NCBI GenBank assembly: GCA_004293915.1
Contig: RDZG01000054.1
Coordinates: forward strand, 112,515 to 176,514
Length of the DNA stretch: 64,000 nucleotides
Direction: 5' to 3'
Source: Bacteroidota bacterium
GTDB taxonomy: Bacteria; Bacteroidota; Bacteroidia; Cytophagales; UBA9547
Shown here: positions 19,561 through 28,745 of the stretch, piece by piece
Numbering within the stretch: the stretch's first letter is position 1
How the letters are laid out: each line of letters opens with the position of its first letter
Notes under the pieces: generated by a model
What the model saw: only the letters and a program-made list of their open reading frames with translations
Database searches by the model: none
What the model was told of the DNA's origin: nothing
Program-made: the position numbers and the translations under genes

Positions 19561-20638
19561 TTAGTTTTCCATCAACCAAGCTTTTATAAAAAGGTCTAGG
19601 TTTCCATCCATAACACCCTGAACATCAGATGTTTCTACACCCGTTCGAGCATCTTTTACCAATTTGTATGGGTGCATCACATAATTTCTAATTTGCGAAC
19701 CCCATTCTATTTTCTTTTTCGTTCCTTCAACTTTATCTCGCTCAGCATTTTGCTTTTCGAGTTCCATTTGATAAAGTTTGGACTTTAACATTTGCATTGC
19801 TAATTCTCTGTTGGCATGTTGCGAACGCTCAACCTGACAAACCACAACAATTCCAGTTGGTTTGTGCGTAAGTTGTACTTTGGTTTCAACTTTATTTACA
19901 TTTTGCCCACCTGCACCTCCTGAGCGTGAAGTATGAAGTTCTACATCAGCAGGATTGATTTCGATTTTGATGGTATCATCAGCAACAGGATAAACAAAAA
20001 TCGAAGCAAACGAGGTATGTCTGCGTGCATTTGAATCGAATGGAGAAATTCTTACTAATCGGTGAACACCAATTTCGGCTTTCAAATAACCATAAGCAAA
20101 TGGACCAGTAAACTCAAGCGATGCAGATTTGATTCCAGCAGCTTCGCCTTGTTGGAAATCTATTTCTCTAACTTTATAACCATTTTTTTCGCCATACATA
20201 ATATACATACGCATGAGAATTTCTGCCCAATCTTGGCTTTCAGTACCTCCAGCACCCGAATTTATTTCCAAAACAGCATTCATTTGGTCTTCTTCGGCAC
20301 TTAGCATACGCTTTAGTTCGAGTTTTTCGACCAAAGATTCGAGTTTAGCAATTTCCTTTTCTATTTCTAATTCAGTGCTTTCGCCAGCATCTAAAAACTC
20401 AAAAAGTATTTCAATTTCGCTTTGTTGAGTAAGAATGTTAGTAAAATCATCTGTCCAAGTTTTCATCGAACGAATGGTTTTTAAAATTTCTTCAGCACGT
20501 TGTGGATTGTCCCAAAAGTCGGGTGCGGTGGTATTTCGCTCTTGTTCTTTTATGTTTTCAAGTTTGATATCGTAGTCAAAGATACCTCCCCAAAGCCTCT
20601 ATACGGCTATTCAAGTTTTTGACTTGATCTAAGTTCAT
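19561..20638 (-). CDS. prfB: Peptide chain release factor 2 (with programmed +1 frameshift)
   Basis: RF2 recognises UGA and UAA stop codons in the ribosomal A site and triggers peptide release. The long frame covers only 301 residues, but translation starts at the ATG at 20638. Twenty codons are read to an in-frame TGA at 20578-20576. The ribosome then shifts +1 at CTT TGA C to GAC (20577-20575) and reads [10 protein letters not shown], continuing into the main frame, for 358 residues in total, the usual RF2 size. A GGGGAGG segment three codons upstream supplies the Shine-Dalgarno-like stimulator. Seen in the protein are the SPF anticodon-mimic tripeptide ([12 protein letters not shown]) and the catalytic GGQ ([16 protein letters not shown]). 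The shift gives autoregulation, since low RF2 promotes frameshifting. The gene follows dnaN on the same strand. Confidence 0.97.
20575..20593 (-). promoter_or_regulatory. prfB programmed +1 frameshift site
   Basis: On the minus strand GGGGAGG is followed by TAT CTT TGA C. The TGA is in frame with the ATG at 20638, and the +1 frame downstream is open to the gene end. This is the classical CUU-UGA slippery site with an internal SD-like element. Confidence 0.95.
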
Positions 20639-20696
20639 AATTATTTTATTTTTTGAAATCTATGCGTGTTCTTTTAAATGGTGTTAAAAATTACAC

Positions 20697-21821
20697 TTAA
20701 GCATAAGAATTAAGCATTACAGGCATTACGAGCATTAAAATATCTTCGTTTTTGTTTGACTCTACAGGTGAAATCAATCCTGCTTTGCTTGGAACCGACA
20801 TATTTATGGCTATTGTTTCAGACTCTAAATTTGAAAGCATTTCTAGCAAAAATTTAGCATTAAAACCAATTTCCATGTCTTCGCCTAAAAATTCGCAAAC
20901 CAAACGCTCATTTGCTTCGTTCGAGAAATCTAAATCTTCGGCTGAAACTTGCAACTCGCTTCCGCTCATTTTCAAGCGTACTTGATGTGTGGTTTTATTT
21001 GCATAAATTGAAATACGTTTTAGGCAATTCAATAAATCTAAACGATTGATAGTTAATACATTAGGATTATCTAATGGAATTACATTTTCGTATTCTGGAT
21101 AACGCTCATCTATTAATCTACAAATTAATTTTGTAGAATTAAATTCAAAAAAAGCATTTGATTGATTAAATTCCATTGTTACTGGAGCATTTTCAGATGG
21201 CAACGAGTTTTTCAATAATGACAAAGCTTTGCGTGGCACAATGATTGATGATGCACTGTCCGAAGCTACATCAACTCTGCGGTAACGAACCAAACGATGC
21301 CCGTCTGTAGAAACAAAAGTTAAATTCGTTTCATTTAACTGAAAATAAACGCCTGTCATGGCAGGTCTTAAATCTTCTGTGCTGGTAGCAAAAATAGTAT
21401 TTGCAAGTGCTTTTGTCAAAAGTTCAGATGTTACATCTACTTTTGAAGCATTTTTTATAGCTGGTACTTTTGGAAAATCAGTTGCATTTTCTCCCGAAAG
21501 TTTATAGTTACCATTGTTTGAACGAATAGTTATTACATAAGAACTTTCATCAATACTAAATGTAACGGGTTGTTCAGGCAAATTGCGAAGTGTATCAAGC
21601 AAAATTTTTGCAGGAACACATACATTTCCAGATTCTTTGCTTTCTACATTTATGGTTGTAATTATGGTAGTTTGTAAGTCCGAAGCTGTAATGGTTAGTT
21701 TTTCTTTTTCAATTTCAAATAAAAAATTTTCTAAAATTGGTACTAATGGATTGGTAGCAATAACACCACTAACCGAAGTTAATTGTTTTAGAAGGGTTGA
21801 TGAAGAAATTATAAATTTCAT
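20697..21821 (-). CDS. dnaN: DNA polymerase III subunit beta (sliding clamp)
   Basis: 374 residues, the normal length. DnaN forms a ring-shaped dimer around DNA that tethers the replicative polymerase. The N-terminus (MKFIISSSTLLKQLTSVSGV, then PILENFLFEI) and the C-terminal VMPVML are typical, and the three clamp domains are complete. The gene lies downstream of the gldF-gldG-DUF4340-like genes on the same strand with a 152-nt gap, in which no clear promoter was identified, and 58 nt upstream of prfB. A dnaN next to gldG agrees with gene orders I recall from other Bacteroidota. Confidence 0.96.
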   Translation of the reverse strand: MKFIISSSTLLKQLTSVSGVIATNPLVPILENFLFEIEKEKLTITASDLQTTIITTINVESKESGNVCVPAKILLDTLRNLPEQPVTFSIDESSYVITIRSNNGNYKLSGENATDFPKVPAIKNASKVDVTSELLTKALANTIFATSTEDLRPAMTGVYFQLNETNLTFVSTDGHRLVRYRRVDVASDSASSIIVPRKALSLLKNSLPSENAPVTMEFNQSNAFFEFNSTKLICRLIDERYPEYENVIPLDNPNVLTINRLDLLNCLKRISIYANKTTHQVRLKMSGSELQVSAEDLDFSNEANERLVCEFLGEDMEIGFNAKFLLEMLSNLESETIAINMSVPSKAGLISPVESNKNEDILMLVMPVMLNSYA

Positions 21822-21973
21822 GGTAATGTGCTGATTAATAATTGATTAACAGAAAAACTTAGCAGCCATAGGCGTTACTAGAGCCACAAATTTAAAGATA
21901 TTTTGATACAATCCTTTAAAAATATTGATTATTTTTATTTCGATATAATCTTAAAATTTATGAATATGGAAAT

Positions 21974-22921
21974 TTACTTTTGTTGAAAAAAACTTCGCTT
22001 TTGTAATAAATATTCAAAAACTCTTGGTTTGATTACACAAAGCTCTTTTTGAGTTCCTACTAAACCAAAAATGGGTTGTTTTTGTCCATTTACATAAAAA
22101 ATAGCAATCGAATTTGATTTTTCAATAAATTTGTCGGTAAGTGAAATCACAAATGTTGGTTTGGATTTGAGTAAACTATCTTTTTTATATTGTTCACTTT
22201 CGATACAAAAGCGTTTAATATCTATTTTTTCATATAGTTTCAGATAAGCTGATGTTTTCAACGAGTCTACATTTTTCATATTTTCTATTTCAAATTGAAA
22301 TTTTCCTCTTTTGATTGTGAAATTTTGCTCAACACTATCGGTATAACTAACTGATAATCTTTCTATTGTATTTGGTTTGCTAGAAAAAATTACTGTATTT
22401 TTCCAACAGTTTAGTTCTGTAATTTTTAACGCGTTTTTTGTTGTTTCTGTTAGATTTTCGTTCAAGATATATGGTTTTGAAAATCCATCTTTGTAAGCTA
22501 CTGTATTTTCATCTTCGAATAATAAATTGAATTTTGATAAGACTTCTTCAGATTTTAAAACAGTTATTGAAATTCCATTTTCGCTGATTTGCTTTTTAGT
22601 TTGTTTCTCTTCTTCGTTTGCAATTGGTTTTTTAACCGTAGTTTTTGTTAAAAAGTCTAAAAAATTGTACATTAAATTATCATCAATGGATACATTTTCT
22701 GCTGTTTTCCATTTGTTGTTTTCTAAAATTAATTTAATTTTTTTGCCTTTATTTTCAATCAATATTGCAGATATTTTTGTACTATCCATAATAGCAAAAG
22801 TGGTTTCTTCACTATCTAAAGTTCCTTTTTTTGAAGTATTAATTAGACTTAAAATTGCCAAAACAACACTAATTGCTGTGATTAAAAAAAGTAATTTTGT
22901 TTGTTTTGTATATTGGTTCAT
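21974..22921 (-). CDS. DUF4340-like membrane-anchored protein, gldG neighbour
   Basis: 315 residues with one N-terminal membrane segment (about residues 9-27), followed by a mostly beta, lysine-rich extracytoplasmic domain. Its start overlaps the gldG stop by 4 nt (ATGA), so the two are translationally coupled. Proteins at this position after GldG usually match DUF4340, and the layout fits (an early ALSLIN-type TM, then repeated KITELNCW and VSYTD-like strands). I infer a structural role with the GldFG membrane complex. No catalytic motif was seen. Confidence 0.7.
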   Translation of the reverse strand: MNQYTKQTKLLFLITAISVVLAILSLINTSKKGTLDSEETTFAIMDSTKISAILIENKGKKIKLILENNKWKTAENVSIDDNLMYNFLDFLTKTTVKKPIANEEEKQTKKQISENGISITVLKSEEVLSKFNLLFEDENTVAYKDGFSKPYILNENLTETTKNALKITELNCWKNTVIFSSKPNTIERLSVSYTDSVEQNFTIKRGKFQFEIENMKNVDSLKTSAYLKLYEKIDIKRFCIESEQYKKDSLLKSKPTFVISLTDKFIEKSNSIAIFYVNGQKQPIFGLVGTQKELCVIKPRVFEYLLQKRSFFQQK

Positions 22922-24591
22922 ATCTCAAATTTCTTTTTTCTAAAATAGACTTTTGCCAATCCAAAAAGCAGTAATAATAATAATGGCAAACTTACATTTA
23001 TAAATTGCCATTTTGTGCGTTCGGTTTCCGTTTTTTGTTTATCTAACGGTCTCAATTTTAGTTCTTTAGCTCTAAGTGAAATAATTCCTGAATTGTCGAG
23101 CATGTAATCTATACAATTTAAAACTAAATCTTTATTTGCCATTTTTTTGCGAACATATCTATCATATCCCAAAGGCAAAGTTTGTTTTCCATCTGGAGAA
23201 ACATCATTTCTAATCAAATCGCCATCGGAAAAAACAATAATTTTTGAATCTGAGTCAATCGATTTAAACTGAATGGAATCCATTTTTGAATCTGTTAATC
23301 TATTAGTAAACATAGATTTGAATTTTCCTTCCATTAAATACCCAACAGCTTGTTCGCCTTTAGAAAATTCTTGTGGATTTGGTTGTTTTCGGGCAGATGA
23401 TAAATCTATTTCGGCAGGTACTTGAATTTCTTTGATATATTTTGACGTAAACATCAAAGGTGTTTTTTCAATTCCTATGGCTTTTACAGTATCTATCGAC
23501 CCTAAAAATTTACCAGAAACGGCAGACATATTTTTAACAATTGGATGTGCAGAAAAATGTGTAAAAACAGGATAATATAACCAAGGCATAAGCTGCGTTT
23601 GAGGTTGATTGCCTTGCATACCTACCACCATAGGAATCATACTGCTCTGTAAATCAAGGTATAAGGTTTGATTTAAACGAAAACCAAGTTTAAAAAACAA
23701 GTCTTCTAAATTAAATTCGTAAGGAATAGCAACAGTTTTTCCGTTTTCTAAAAAATCGAGCGAAGCATTAATTTTGTCAATAAAAAATATCACTTTTCCT
23801 CCTTTTACAATATATTGATCTAAAATTAATTTTTCGGAATCAGAAAAAGGCAAGGTAGGTTTGGCTATAATTAGTAAATCTAAATTAGAATTTAACTTGT
23901 TGTTTTTCAATAAGTTAATTCGAGAAAGTTTATTGTTTTGAGATAAGGTTTGCGAAATATCTTGCAACTCCAAGTTTGATAATTCGCCATGTCCTTCTGT
24001 AAAACCAATTCGCTTTAGTTTTTTTTCCGAAAGTTTTTTTATGGCAGAAACAATCTCAAATTCAATATTTTCTTCAGATTGATTGAGGGCTTCGAGTGGC
24101 GAACTTCCTGTTGCACTTTTTAATAAATTGATTGGTAATTCAACACCTTTAAAACTAATTATCGCTCCTGGAAATACGAGTTTTTCGATTTGTTTGCCAT
24201 TTTCTTTTGTAAAAATATTGGTTGGTTGTAGTCCTCGATTGGCTAATTGTTGGAAATATTTTTGACGAACTTGCTCATTATCATCGGCTAGTGGATCCGA
24301 AAAAGTGTATTGAATATTTCCTTTGGCATATATTCTACTTTCGTCTAAAAACTCACGAATGGATTTTTGAAAACGTTTGAAACCTGCTGGCAAATCGCCA
24401 TCTAAAAAAACTTCTACATATACTTGATCATCAAGGTTTTGTAATACTTTTTTTGATTGTTCAGCCAAAGTAAAGCGTTTGTCTTCTGTCAAATCAATTC
24501 TGAAAAAATATTGACTTGCAATAATATTCCATGAAATTATGGTTATTAAAATAAGTAAAAAATGCAGATTTAAGTTTGATTTTTTGTTCAA
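22918..24591 (-). CDS. gldG: Gliding motility-associated ABC transporter substrate-binding protein GldG
   Basis: 557 residues: N-terminal membrane segment (about 9-30), a large periplasmic ABC_transp_aux-type domain (RIDLTEDKRFTLAEQSK, then the EVFLDGDLPAGFKRFQKS region), and a C-terminal membrane segment rich in Leu (about 528-545) ending RKKKFEI. GldG works with GldF and the ATPase GldA. The GldAFG transporter is needed for gliding in some species but dispensable in many, and its substrate is unknown. gldF lies 13 nt upstream and the DUF4340-like gene overlaps its end, so this is one operon. No gldA is present in the window. Confidence 0.9.
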   Translation of the reverse strand: MNKKSNLNLHFLLILITIISWNIIASQYFFRIDLTEDKRFTLAEQSKKVLQNLDDQVYVEVFLDGDLPAGFKRFQKSIREFLDESRIYAKGNIQYTFSDPLADDNEQVRQKYFQQLANRGLQPTNIFTKENGKQIEKLVFPGAIISFKGVELPINLLKSATGSSPLEALNQSEENIEFEIVSAIKKLSEKKLKRIGFTEGHGELSNLELQDISQTLSQNNKLSRINLLKNNKLNSNLDLLIIAKPTLPFSDSEKLILDQYIVKGGKVIFFIDKINASLDFLENGKTVAIPYEFNLEDLFFKLGFRLNQTLYLDLQSSMIPMVVGMQGNQPQTQLMPWLYYPVFTHFSAHPIVKNMSAVSGKFLGSIDTVKAIGIEKTPLMFTSKYIKEIQVPAEIDLSSARKQPNPQEFSKGEQAVGYLMEGKFKSMFTNRLTDSKMDSIQFKSIDSDSKIIVFSDGDLIRNDVSPDGKQTLPLGYDRYVRKKMANKDLVLNCIDYMLDNSGIISLRAKELKLRPLDKQKTETERTKWQFINVSLPLLLLLLFGLAKVYFRKKKFEI

Positions 24592-24604
24592 AGTAATTAA
24601 AAAT

Positions 24605-25330
24605 CTATTTTTTTGTTTCTAAAATATACTGTGTGCTTAGTAGTGTAATTGCAATGGCACTTATAAAATATAGTAAATCTCGGCTATCTATCAAGCCACG
24701 ACTAAGCGAAGCATAATGATAAGAAATTCCCAGTTTATCTACAAAATCGGCAACAGAACCCGAACCAAAAAGATTTGAAATCGAACTAAAACCAGTGTAA
24801 AAAATATAACATCCAAAAATAGCTCCTATAAATGCAGTAATCTGATTATCAGCCAATGCCGAAGAAAAAATACCTATTGCAGTAAATATGCCAGCCAAAA
24901 AAATCAGTCCGATATACGAACCTGCAATACCAGCCGAATCGACATTTCCGATTGGATCAGCTAATTTATAAACCGAAAAATAATAAATTAATGTTGGCAA
25001 AATGGCTAAAATTGCCAAAAGAAAACAGGCTAAAAATTTACCTAAAACAATTTCAAAAACAGAAATAGGCTTTGTGAAAAGTAATTCTAGCGTACCGTTT
25101 CGTTTTTCTTCTGCAAAAGATTTCATTGAAATGGCGGGAATCAAAAAAAGTAAAATGTATGGACCAACACTAAAAAGTGTATCGAGATTTGCAAAACCAC
25201 TATCGAGTATGTTTTCTTCGGGTAAAACCCACATAAACAGACTGATAGCCAATAAAAATACACCAATAACCAAGTAGGCAACAAGGCTATGCAGAAAAGC
25301 ATTAAATTCTTTAAATAATATACTAATCAT
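24605..25330 (-). CDS. gldF: Gliding motility-associated ABC transporter permease GldF
   Basis: 241 residues with about six membrane segments and the ABC-2-type permease signature: FAEEKRNGTLELLFTKP in the first cytoplasmic loop, followed by VLGKFLACFLLA. GldF is the membrane-spanning part of the GldAFG ABC transporter in the inner membrane. Its start follows the proC stop with one intervening base, and gldG follows after 13 nt. The order proC-gldF-gldG-DUF4340-like suggests a single transcript. Confidence 0.92.
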   Translation of the reverse strand: MISILFKEFNAFLHSLVAYLVIGVFLLAISLFMWVLPEENILDSGFANLDTLFSVGPYILLFLIPAISMKSFAEEKRNGTLELLFTKPISVFEIVLGKFLACFLLAILAILPTLIYYFSVYKLADPIGNVDSAGIAGSYIGLIFLAGIFTAIGIFSSALADNQITAFIGAIFGCYIFYTGFSSISNLFGSGSVADFVDKLGISYHYASLSRGLIDSRDLLYFISAIAITLLSTQYILETKK

Positions 25331-25331
25331 A

Positions 25332-26129
25332 CTATATTTTGGAGAGTTCTCTAGCTCTATTTTCGGCAGCTTTTAAGGCTAATTGGATTGATTCGTCAAC
25401 TTTTTTATTTTCCAATACATTTAATGCGGCTTCGGTAGTGCCGCCTTTTGATTTTACAGCAGAAATAAGTTCTAATAGTGTTTTATCCGATTTTTGCATC
25501 AAATGGTAAGAGCCATTCATGGTTTCTTTTACCAATAAAGAAGCTGTTTTTTCATCCAAGCCCATTTCTATTCCTGCATTTATCATGGCATTTACATAGT
25601 AATAGTAATATGCTGGTCCAGAGCCACTTATAGCCGTAACGGCATCAAGCATAGATTCGTTTTTCAAATAAACTGTTTTGCCAGTAGCTGCCAAAATTTG
25701 TTCTGCCATGTTTTTTACAGCATCTGTTGCTTCTGTAGCAGCCGAAAAACCTGTAATGCCTTTTCCAATTTGTGCTGGTGTGTTTGGCATAGCTCGCACA
25801 ATATTTTTATGATTGAGATTTGCTTGCAAAACTTCAATAGTAATTCCTGCCATAATCGACAAAAGCAACTGATTTGGCTTAATATGTTTTTTTAATTCTT
25901 CATAAGTTGGTTTGGCATCTTGTGGTTTTACTGCCAAAATAATACCATCGTATTGCGAAATTCGCTCGTCAATTTTTCCAGATAAAACGCCTAAATCGGT
26001 TAGCGTATTTCTATATGTATCGATTTTTTCTATTAAAAAAAGGTTTTTTTTCTCTACTAATTTGTCTCTTAATAAGGATTTGGCATAAGTCAAACCCATA
26101 TTTCCACAGCCAATAATTGCTAACTTCAT
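25332..26129 (-). CDS. proC: Pyrroline-5-carboxylate reductase
   Basis: 265 residues. The enzyme reduces 1-pyrroline-5-carboxylate to L-proline with NAD(P)H, the last step of proline synthesis, in the cytoplasm. Seen: an N-terminal Rossmann motif (IIGCGNMG, residues 5-12), AVKPQD, VRAMPNTPAQIGKG, the SGSGPAYYY segment and the C-terminal SKGGTTEAAL signature. The C-terminus is ordinary. Its coupling to gldF is probably positional and not functional. Confidence 0.96.
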   Translation of the reverse strand: MKLAIIGCGNMGLTYAKSLLRDKLVEKKNLFLIEKIDTYRNTLTDLGVLSGKIDERISQYDGIILAVKPQDAKPTYEELKKHIKPNQLLLSIMAGITIEVLQANLNHKNIVRAMPNTPAQIGKGITGFSAATEATDAVKNMAEQILAATGKTVYLKNESMLDAVTAISGSGPAYYYYYVNAMINAGIEMGLDEKTASLLVKETMNGSYHLMQKSDKTLLELISAVKSKGGTTEAALNVLENKKVDESIQLALKAAENRARELSKI

Positions 26130-26201
26130 TTCTAAAATTAAATTTTTGCAAATCTATACATTATATAGGTGTGAATGCAAAAATTATATGCTTAAATGTT
26201 T

Positions 26202-26639
26202 TTAAATTCTAGGCTTTGAAGTTTTTATTAAATTACTTGTTCCTTTAGCTAATAAAACGCCATCTGAATTGGTAAGTTTGCATTGCACATTGTTAATATG
26301 TTTTCCCGAACGAATAATTACCGTATTTGCAGTTATTTTTTCGCCAGTTTTTGCTCCAAACAAAAAATCTACAGCTAAATTTATAGTTGCATGATAGTTT
26401 TCTTCGTCAGCACAAGCAATGGTAAGTCCCATCATTTCGTCCATAATTGCTGCCATTACTCCACCGTGCAACATACCTGCACCGTTTAACATTTCGTTTC
26501 TGATTTCTATTTCTGTAATCGTTTTTCCAAAACTTGCTTCTAAAACTTTGTATGCAATCCAGTTCCCAAATTGTGATGGAGTTTCAAGTTTGGATTTTCC
26601 GATGTAACTTTGTAAACGAATAAGAGATTTGGTTTCCAT
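26202..26639 (-). CDS. PaaI-type hotdog-fold thioesterase
   Basis: 145 residues with the hotdog signature HGGVMAAIMDEMMGLTIAC (about residues 58-76), followed by strands with TINLAVDFL and a C-terminal NVQCKLTNSDGVLLAKG. Members hydrolyse acyl-CoA thioesters in the cytoplasm, often aryl- or phenylacetyl-CoA. The catalytic Asp/Glu equivalent is the acidic pair in MDEMMG. The substrate cannot be told. It stands alone, divergent from rlmN with a 60-nt spacer. Confidence 0.85.
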   Translation of the reverse strand: METKSLIRLQSYIGKSKLETPSQFGNWIAYKVLEASFGKTITEIEIRNEMLNGAGMLHGGVMAAIMDEMMGLTIACADEENYHATINLAVDFLFGAKTGEKITANTVIIRSGKHINNVQCKLTNSDGVLLAKGTSNLIKTSKPRI

Positions 26640-26699
26640 AGTTTTTTATCATTAAAAATGTAAAATAGTTTCAAACAAAACGTAAAAACTGAACTAAAG

Positions 26700-27746
26700 T
26701 TGGAAGAAATTGAATCAAAAATTGATATTCGTAAAACTTCTAAAGAAGATTTAACCGAATTTTTACTTGAAAATGGCGAAAAAACATTTCGTGTAAAACA
26801 AATTTTAGAATGGATTTGGGAAAAATCTGCTTCTAGTTTTGATGAAATGACAAATATTTCGGTAAAAACGAGAGAATTATTGAATCAAAACTATGTTTTT
26901 AATGTGCTTTCGTTGCATAATAAACAAATAAGTGAAGACAAAACCATAAAGTCTGCCTTTAAATTATTTGATGGTAATATCATTGAAACTGTTTTGATTC
27001 CAAAAGACGACCGCATGACCGTTTGTGTGAGTTCGCAAGTTGGATGCTCGCTTACTTGCAAGTTTTGTGCAACGGGTTATATGGAACGAGCCAGAAATTT
27101 AGATCCAGCTGAAATATACGACCAAGTAGTTGCCGTTCGCAAACAATCAGAAGAACATTACCAAACTCCACTTACAAATATTGTATACATGGGTATGGGA
27201 GAACCACTTTTGAATTATACTAATGTGATGAAATCAATCGAACGAATTACTTCGCCTAATGGACTGAATATCAGTCCAAAACGAATTACTGTTTCTACTG
27301 CTGGGGTAGCAAAAATGATTAAAAAATTAGGTGATGATGAAGTAAAATTCCGATTGGCACTTTCGCTTCATGCTGCAAATGATGTGAAACGAAATACTAT
27401 TATGCCCATCAACGAAACCAATTCGCTCGATGCTTTAAAGGAGGCTTTGCAATATTTTTACAGGAAAACAGGAACTCGATTGACATACGAGTACATTGTT
27501 TTTCAAAATTTCAACGATACCCTGCAAGATGCCGAAGAGTTATATCAGTTTTCAAAGGCCGTTCCGTGCAAAATTAATATTATAGAATACAACCCCATTG
27601 CAAACGCAGATTACAAAAACACAAACATTGAAAAACTCCACGCTTTTGAGCAATATCTTCAAAACAAAGGAGTGAATGTTACAATTAGAATGAGTAGAGG
27701 CAAAGATATTGATGCTGCCTGTGGGCAATTGGCTGGAAAAAATTAG
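26700..27746 (+). CDS. rlmN: Dual-specificity 23S rRNA A2503 / tRNA A37 methyltransferase RlmN
   Basis: 348 residues, a radical SAM enzyme that makes 2-methyladenosine at A2503 of 23S rRNA (and A37 of some tRNAs in characterised members). The [4Fe-4S]/SAM motif CxxxCxxC is C116-C120-C123 (CSLTCKFC). The catalytic C-terminal Cys is C341 in DAACGQLAG. The region VYMGMGEPLLNY is also typical. The start is TTG at 26700; it gives the expected length and there is no earlier ATG in frame. Confidence 0.96.
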   Translation: MEEIESKIDIRKTSKEDLTEFLLENGEKTFRVKQILEWIWEKSASSFDEMTNISVKTRELLNQNYVFNVLSLHNKQISEDKTIKSAFKLFDGNIIETVLIPKDDRMTVCVSSQVGCSLTCKFCATGYMERARNLDPAEIYDQVVAVRKQSEEHYQTPLTNIVYMGMGEPLLNYTNVMKSIERITSPNGLNISPKRITVSTAGVAKMIKKLGDDEVKFRLALSLHAANDVKRNTIMPINETNSLDALKEALQYFYRKTGTRLTYEYIVFQNFNDTLQDAEELYQFSKAVPCKINIIEYNPIANADYKNTNIEKLHAFEQYLQNKGVNVTIRMSRGKDIDAACGQLAGKN

Positions 27747-27823
27747 GATTTGATTTGATTTATTTTTTTTAACACTATATTTACACAGCTATCCAATTCC
27801 AAAATAAATAACGATTCGAAACA

Positions 27824-28222
27824 ATGGAAGAAGACATAAGATGGAAACAACGTTTTTTAAATTATGAAAAAGCATTTTTCCAACTAAAACGTTTTTTAGA
27901 TAAACCTCAACTCAACGAATTTGAAGAGCAAGGTTTAATTAAATGTTTTGAATACAATTATGAATTAGCGTGGAATTTAATGAAAGATTATCTTGTTTTT
28001 CAAGGTATTATTGGCGTAACTGGAAGTAGAGATGCCATACGTCAATCCTATAATAAAGAAATTATAGAAGATGGGGAAACTTGGATGCAAATGATTAACG
28101 ACAGAATTTTAACAGTTCATACATATGATGAAACTACAGCAAATTTAATTGAATCAAAAATTATTACCATTTATTATCCACTTTTTGAAGCATTTTACAT
28201 AAAAATGAAAAAAATGATATGA
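27824..28222 (+). CDS. HepT-family HEPN toxin (NTase substrate-binding protein)
   Basis: 132 residues, all alpha-helical, of the HI0074/NTase_sub_bind family (YELAWNLMKDYL and SRDAIRQSY are characteristic). The HEPN RNase motif R-X4-H-X-Y is present as R94-ILTV-H99-T-Y101. In the characterised HepT/MntA (type VII) pairs this motif carries the RNase activity, and its Tyr is AMPylated by the antitoxin. The next gene starts 3 nt before this one ends (ATG inside ATGA), so both are co-translated. RNase activity and toxicity are inferred from motif and pairing. Confidence 0.87.
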   Translation: MEEDIRWKQRFLNYEKAFFQLKRFLDKPQLNEFEEQGLIKCFEYNYELAWNLMKDYLVFQGIIGVTGSRDAIRQSYNKEIIEDGETWMQMINDRILTVHTYDETTANLIESKIITIYYPLFEAFYIKMKKMI

Positions 28223-28551
28223 TGTTTGGATTAAGCGAAAGTACAATTAATAAATTTTATTCTGTTTTTGTAAATTATCCAGAGATTGAAGAAGTAATAA
28301 TTTATGGCTCACGTGCAAAAGGCAATTTTAGAAACGGAAGCGATATTGATATTTCGTTGAAAGGCAATAATTTAACTCCATTACTATCAGCAAAAGTTTG
28401 GCTCGATATAGATGAATTAAATACACCCTATTTAGTTGATTTATCAATTTATGATTTATTAACTTCAGAAAGCTTAAAAAATCACATAAATAGAGTTGGA
28501 AAAGTATTTTACAAAAAAAGCAACTTCGTTTCCAAAGTTGCTCCTAAATAG
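28219..28551 (+). CDS. MntA-family minimal nucleotidyltransferase antitoxin
   Basis: 110 residues. The minimal nucleotidyltransferase motif GS-X10-DXD is intact (G30-S31, D42, D44; GSDIDIS). Family members paired with HepT act as antitoxins by transferring AMP to the HEPN toxin. Two overlapping start codons (ATG at 28219 and 28222) are possible; the second would lose only one Met. The order toxin-antitoxin with overlapping frames is the standard one. Confidence 0.88.
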   Translation: MMFGLSESTINKFYSVFVNYPEIEEVIIYGSRAKGNFRNGSDIDISLKGNNLTPLLSAKVWLDIDELNTPYLVDLSIYDLLTSESLKNHINRVGKVFYKKSNFVSKVAPK

Positions 28552-28570
28552 TAGTATAGAATAGTGTTTG

Positions 28571-28693
28571 TTAGTTGTCTAAAGAAACATAAAACAACTC
28601 TCTCATACAGTCTTCAAACGTGCCTATGAAAATCAATCTGAAGTCCAAATAAGCACTATATGTATTATCATTATTTTTTACTAAGCGAGGCAT
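28571..28693 (-). CDS. Possible 40-residue small protein
   Basis: A complete minus-strand frame from ATG (28693) to TAA (28571) fills most of the gap between mntA and lysC. It starts MPRLVKNNDN and contains a hydrophobic LDFRLIFIGTF stretch and a single Cys. No family is recognised and there is no clear promoter. It is downstream of lysC on the other side of an AT-rich inverted repeat (AATATT...AATATT at 28694-28713). It is short enough to be chance. Confidence 0.3.
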   Translation of the reverse strand: MPRLVKNNDNTYSAYLDFRLIFIGTFEDCMRELFYVSLDN

Positions 28694-28745
28694 AATATTG
28701 AAATTTTAATATTATATACTCGAATAATTATATAATGTTGCGGTT

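Noticed and set aside
22527..22943. 138-codon plus-strand ORF
   Set aside because: It is antisense to the DUF4340-like gene, and its hydrophobicity comes from the complementary Lys-rich codons.
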